DNA of 64,000 bases from Gamarada debralockiae (lineage: Eukaryota; Ascomycota; Leotiomycetes; Helotiales; Hyphodiscaceae), in NCBI GenBank assembly GCA_002803225.1, contig NXFV01001257.1, positions 62,001 to 126,000 on the forward strand. Reading direction: 5' to 3'. The notes under the pieces are model-generated. The model searched no databases. It saw nothing but the letters and a program-made list of their open reading frames with translations, and was not told where the DNA came from. Shown here one piece after another: positions 59,051 to 64,000 of this stretch. A program made the position numbers and the translations under genes. Position 1 is the stretch's first letter. The number at the start of each line of letters is the position of its first letter.

Positions 59051-61432
59051 TTATGGCTTAAACCTCTTCCCAAAATGACTCAACTCCCCAGGCGCTGCCC
59101 TCTTAACCATCTCCAACCTGTCCTTCTTCCCTGGTTCACCTGTCACAGTATCGTACGTAGCATTGGTAGGCACGACCTCGAATTGGATCGTCGAATTACC
59201 CTCCCTGTACGTACTCTCCGCAGTGCCCTTGGTGAGGTAATTCGGCCCTGGTGTTATTTTGCCAGTGGCAATGTCCTTTCCATTGATCGCTCGCTCGAAT
59301 ATTTCCAACGCAGCGAGCGGTTGGTAGAATGGCACTTCATGGCCGGATTCGTAGATGCGGGAAAATGCGAATTTGCCCGCCTGCTTGACTTGACCGTGGA
59401 CGATGTTGTCGGATGTGCTAATGTTGGTATAGCCCGCACGATCGAAGCCTGCTGCGTTGACTTCGTGGGCAACAACTTGACCTCCAAGCCAGTTGCAGCT
59501 GCAGTCCTACATCAGCTTCCATATCCCAAAATAAATATTCCAAATGAGACTTACTTATAATCAGCGTCCCCAGCATACATAAACACATAAATGCCTTGAT
59601 CCAGCAGCTTCACCACCGCCTCCACGGTACCATATTCCCGATTGTCATCACCCGTCGCAGTGAAAGCCTGAGAAACCGATTGTGAAGACTCGGAAAAGTT
59701 CTGGTATGCTCCAATGGCTGCTTGGACTTCAGGGGTATTGAGGTAGGATACGTAGAAGGGGTAGGGGAACGGGTCGGGCATTAACTCGCGCATGTCGTAT
59801 TCGTCGCGGTTGAGGTAGACGTCATACAAGCTTTCCACGAGGTTGGCACAGAATGCATCCTATATTTCTGCGTTAGCTGATAGGAATATATATAGGAACG
59901 CGGGGTTTCTACAGCCGATTCGCAGACTTCGTCAATGCCACGTGCAGCACAGTCCTTTATCTGGTCAACGCAATTGCCTGCTCCGTATAAATTGTTGTAG
60001 AATTGTGACTGCACAGAAGCGTTAAAAGGAGAATAGTCGTAGGTGTTTCCTATTTTCGCAGTCAGTAGGTGCTCGATAAGGAAGAAAGAGAGCGCTAGGC
60101 GATGTTTTGTGAGTTCCAAGACATGTTTTTACCCCAAAGAGCAGGCTCTTTCAAGCTGAATACACTCGTGGAATCGCGCATTTGGACAAAAGAGGAAACA
60201 AATTGCAGCGAGGATTACATACCAGGGAAGACGGTGAAATTGTAGTATGCTTGATACTGCAGAACATCGGGGAGTCAGCATATTACTTCATTAGGAAGAA
60301 TTCTGGAGTAGCTACTCCCGAGACAGGATTCCAAGAGTTTCAGCTCATGAAGTAGTCCCGAACTGGGAAAAATTACTCCCCGATTACTTACCTGGATCAA
60401 TGGATCATACCATCCGTTTCTAGATGGATCAGCTTCGATTCAGAAAGGCCAGAGGGGAAGTTCGTACCCAATCATGACCGTCTCAAGTGAGATTTTATGA
60501 GCACCAGGGATATTCTTCGCGTTCTGAGTCTCGATATCTGGAGAAGGTAGGAGATCAGCAAATAGTTCGGACGCATTCGGAATGGAGTTCTCAAAGTCAG
60601 AGGGAGGTAGGAGCAACCATAGCCGCCCTTCGGACTCAGCAACATACTGCAAGAGGAGTTACTTACATTCATTGAAGATAGGCCCATAATGCCCTCCATA
60701 TGATTCTGTAGTAAAATGGAAGCTATTGCGAGAATACTGCGGAAAGGCCCCCATAAAACCCTGCAGTGTTTTCCAGAAGTTCGGCGCAGCATCGCCCGTA
60801 GAGTTCGCTGTCAAAGACAGGTTGGCATATGAGTAGGTACCACAAGTTCCAATCGCCTCCGCATAATCAGGGCAGACGGCATCTGGCAGCGTAATGATCG
60901 CAAGACTCTTCGGGTCAACGTAGCCATTGACCGGAATACTGTATGAGAAGCCAACCTATCCCATATCAGTCCAATATTCCACGTCATATGAACAATTGAG
61001 AGCGCAACGTACCTGCGTAGGCTGGTCGATGAAAATCATATTCGAAACATTTGACCAAGAATAAGGATTCGAATAAACATTCCCATCAATATCAACACCA
61101 CATGGTCCATTCTCCTGGAAAAGTCCAATCATAGAACTACTCCCAGGTCCGCCATTAATCCACACGGTAAGAGGAGCTTCATTCGGATCAACGTCTCTCG
61201 CTTCAAAGAACCAGAAGAAGATATGTTGGTTTTCGCTGACGTCCGCGTAGCCTGAGTAACTCTTGACGTTTGGGTCGAGCTCGCAGATGCCGGTGGGGAC
61301 TTCTTTGTACCTCACCGGAACATTCGCGTAGCCTGTTGCGTGGGTAAAGGCGGAAGCAGGAGGTTGAGCAACGAATTGGGCGAACACGGGGGAGAGGAAG
61401 ACAAAGAGGAGGATGAGAGTGGTGAGAGCCAT
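59051..61432 (-). CDS. secreted serine carboxypeptidase, S10 family (CPD-S1-like)
   Basis: Eight exons: 61432-61013, 60955-60667, 60537-60468, 60419-60392, 60256-60223, 60049-59913, 59859-59555 and 59498-59051, giving 576 aa. The signal peptide is [19 protein letters not shown]. Substrate-site motif [15 protein letters not shown], nucleophile in [14 protein letters not shown], catalytic Asp in YAGDADYNCNWLGG and catalytic His in [12 protein letters not shown] are all intact. [10 protein letters not shown] and VGFSYS place it with the carboxypeptidase S1 group rather than CPY. It removes C-terminal residues from peptides at acid pH, usually outside the cell. Exons 4 and 5 are only 28 and 34 nt and are needed to keep [20 protein letters not shown] intact. 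No GPI signal seen. Confidence 0.9.
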
Positions 61433-62344
61433 GACTTGGATTGGAGCTTCAATTGAAACTTGCGAGGAGAAAGAAGGAAAGAAAATACAAAGAGAATAGC
61501 TACCTATCTATATTTTCTTGCGCACGGGGCGGGGTAATGTATTGTCAAGCTCGAGAAAAAGTCGGGCCCAGCTGTGGGCCTTCCATTCATTTGCCGGTTC
61601 CTGGTCTACCATCCTGCTGTACCATGTAGGCAAAGATGGACGATGTCTACCTACAGAACTACTGCAGTGGCTTGCCATGGAGGAACTCCAGTTCCTGCTT
61701 ACATCGTACATTTGTGCCCGCGAGGAGCTTGAGCTTGGTTTTCATGACAGCTCTGCACTCAAGCTCAGGGATGTTTAAGCGGGGCTTCGCACACCAGCCT
61801 TGAATAGGCAAGTCGAAGATATATAAGTAGCTAAATCCTTGCTCGCCTCGCCCTGACCTGGGTCACGCTGGAGATGCCCGAGATAAGGATAAGGGATACG
61901 AAGAAGTGCTGCTGCGAGCAGGCAGACGGATTAATTAATATACGTAATAACATGAAAAGTGCACCAAATGAGAATCGGGCATGCTGCTCTCGAGGAGTTG
62001 AAGTTGGGAGTTGCGGCAGAAAGCCGTTTTTCTGCATGGGTTTTAGTAGTGCCTCGTGTCAGCCACCGATCGCTACAGATTGATCTTCATTGGACATGTG
62101 AGACCCCCCGCATCGGACCTTGAGATTGTGTATCGTATCTGATCGTCTGGCAGGTGGGAATGGCTAAGACCTACGAAATAGAAGTCACATCTCGTCAAAC
62201 ATGGAAACCATAGTATTGATTCTGTCCAAGTACATGAATTCTAAATGTATGACCTACAAACAGAGGAAACTTTCCCATAAGCCCCATGACCACTCCGATT
62301 CAATGTACAATTTCTTCTCCCGTTATATCATTAATCGTTCGTAT
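61433..62344. other. intergenic between the two carboxypeptidase genes
   Basis: Includes the promoter of the S1-like gene (just right of 61432) and the 3' flank of the CPY gene. Frames in 61441-61778 and 61874-62083 show no domain; no other feature. Confidence 0.4.
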
Positions 62345-64000
62345 CTAGTACCACTCCCCGCCGACCCATCTGTTGAGGAAGTCCAAGGACGCCTCGGGTT
62401 GATCCATGGGAACTAAAAGATTAGGAGTCAGCATTCCGCCAGTCAACAAAGTAAGGTATCCGATTAAACTTACCCATGTGTCCAGCACCATAGATCTGCA
62501 TAAATGTGAAGTTGCCGCTGGTCTTGACCTTTCCAAACTTGTCGCCGCTGTCGAGCTTCAAGTCCTTGATCTCAGCCTGGTTGAAGTCCTTCTGACCTGG
62601 CCATTCAAGGGCCTCAGTCCAAGCTTGGTTGCCGAGCCAGTTGCCTAGAGGAAGGTCAGCATTGCGTATTCGCCTACCACAGAGAATTTGGAGAACTTAC
62701 AGATGAAATCAGCATCACCAGCATAGATCAAGACTGGGATCTGCTCAAGGATACCAGGTACAAGACGGTGGAAGGGTTGCATCCAGTCGCCCTGGAACAA
62801 GAAGTTTCGATTGATGTCAAAGTTGCAAGAATCGTAGCTGCTGACTTCAGCTCCGAGAGCGTCCATAACATCTTGCCTATTCAAGTACTCGCTGATATAG
62901 CCGAGAGCAGAGTAGCAAAGGTTGCTGGAATCTTCACACTTTCCACGGACATCGTAAACGTTCTGGCCAGTTCTTTGGTATGGACCGATCATAGCATTGT
63001 TGCAGTAGATGCTTGCTGGAACACAAGACCAAACGCTCTCGCTATCGTAGCAGTTCTGGATGAGACTCAGGCAGCGGGGAAGTGCGTTATCCATGGCCTG
63101 GCATTCACCCTCGTCGAGCACAGCGGGGTATCCACCCTTTCCGCAGGCCATTGGCTTGTAGTATTCGTATTGGGTCAAGCCATCAGTGAGGCCGTTGCCA
63201 ATGAGGACGGACTTCAAGTTGATGTTTCGCTTCTTGTGCGAGAGGATCTCGGAGGTGAAAACGGGGATGTAGTGACCGGCGTACGATTCACCGGCGATGT
63301 GGAAGTCTTGTTTAGCATATTCTGGGAATTGCTTGAAGAAGAGCGTAAGGAGAGCGTACACATCCTTTCCCGCAGCAATAGTATTGCTGACAGAACCACC
63401 GCTATATGAGTATCCGACGTTGACGGGTTGGTCAAGGAAGATGACTGAGGCGTTTGCATTCCAGGAGTATGGGTTGCTGTGAAGCTTGATCTTCTCGTCG
63501 ATGGAGGAGGGGCCGAGTTCGAGGAAAAGTCCGGTGAGGGAAGAGCAGCCTGGGCCGCCGTTGAGCCATAGAACTACGGGGTCATTCTCGGGGTCATTTC
63601 GCGATTCGAAGAACCCTAGTGTATTGTGAGCAATTGAAAGATTCGGCATCGGAAGGGCACCCACAGTAGAAGAGATGCTTGTCATTCTCCTCATCATCAA
63701 GGTAACCACTATATTGCTTGACAGTATCAACACCGAGCTTTGAAGGATCAACCTTCTTGGCCCTCAAATTGTATTGCTCAAGCTTGCCATCGATCTCTCT
63801 CTCCTTCTCGCCATTCGAGTTCTCGATCCAAACGCTCTGGATATCGGCACCCTTGACAACATAGTCCCAGGCATGATCGGGCTTTCGGGAATGCGGCTTT
63901 GGCGTAGAGAAGAAGCTTGCCCTCTCCATAGCCTCAGGGAAAAGCATTGAGACTTCATCCCAGACAGCCTTCGCTTCCGAAGTCATCTCTTTCATGGACT
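62345..64000 (-). CDS. CPY: carboxypeptidase Y (vacuolar S10), 5' end outside the window
   Basis: Exons in view: 64000-63665, 63615-62701, 62644-62474 and 62412-62345, about 496 residues; the signal peptide and the start of the propeptide lie beyond the right edge. The propeptide/mature junction region ([15 protein letters not shown], here [20 protein letters not shown]) is followed by [39 protein letters not shown], nucleophile [15 protein letters not shown], Asp in [18 protein letters not shown] and His in [17 protein letters not shown] (split by the last intron). This is the classic CPY pattern; fungal CpyA/Prc1 acts in the vacuole in bulk peptide turnover. An ATG at 63995 is internal, not the true start. 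Same strand as the S1-like gene, about 0.9 kb upstream of it. Confidence 0.93.

Overview
The window is nuclear DNA of a filamentous ascomycete (Pezizomycotina). Genes are split by many short introns (about 45-160 nt, GT...AG, often with a CTAAC/CTGAC-like branch site). The proteins are of fungal type: APC4, delta-COP, an RTA1-like protein, a C2H2/Zn2Cys6 regulator and secreted CAZymes. Short AT-rich or repeat-like islands lie in the intergenic space. Gene content would suit a Leotiomycete, but that is only an impression. I predicted exons by eye. Unless stated, summed exon lengths are divisible by three and phases agree across introns.

Region 1 (1-3 kb) is decayed. It holds a LaeA/UMTA-type methyltransferase pseudogene, a 130-bp MITE-like inverted repeat, and a small split gene that is easy to miss.

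Region 2 (3-27.3 kb) is a dense housekeeping block. In order: APC4 (-), delta-COP (-), an acidic conserved unknown (+), a NIPA-type Mg2+ transporter (+), ribosomal protein uS3 (-), a myotubularin-type phosphoinositide phosphatase (+), cytosolic Phe-tRNA synthetase beta (-), the PP2A scaffold subunit (+), the eEF1A methyltransferase EFM4 (+), and a Ser/Pro-rich unknown (-).

Region 3 (27.3-35.9 kb) is a gene-poor gap. It contains a roughly 494-bp element with long imperfect terminal inverted repeats around an AT-rich core, a (CT)25 microsatellite, and some interrupted coding-like frames.

Region 4 (35.9-48 kb) looks like a carbohydrate-use locus. A maltose/alpha-glucoside-type MFS permease (-) is divergent from a GH127 beta-L-arabinofuranosidase-like enzyme (+), followed by a secreted GH39-like hydrolase (+) and a C2H2 plus Zn2Cys6 transcription factor (+). 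The divergent promoter has two adjacent CreA-type sites and a hairpin. A plausible reading is secreted hydrolysis, uptake, intracellular trimming and local control.

Region 5 (48-59 kb) has a conserved unknown (-), a cytochrome P450 (-), a sterol-glucosyltransferase-like GT1 with a VPS13-like C-terminal segment (+), and an RTA1-family membrane protein (+). The last three would suit modification or export of a lipophilic compound. Region 6 (59-64 kb) has two serine carboxypeptidases (S10) in the same orientation: a CPD-S1-like secreted enzyme, and carboxypeptidase Y running off the right edge.
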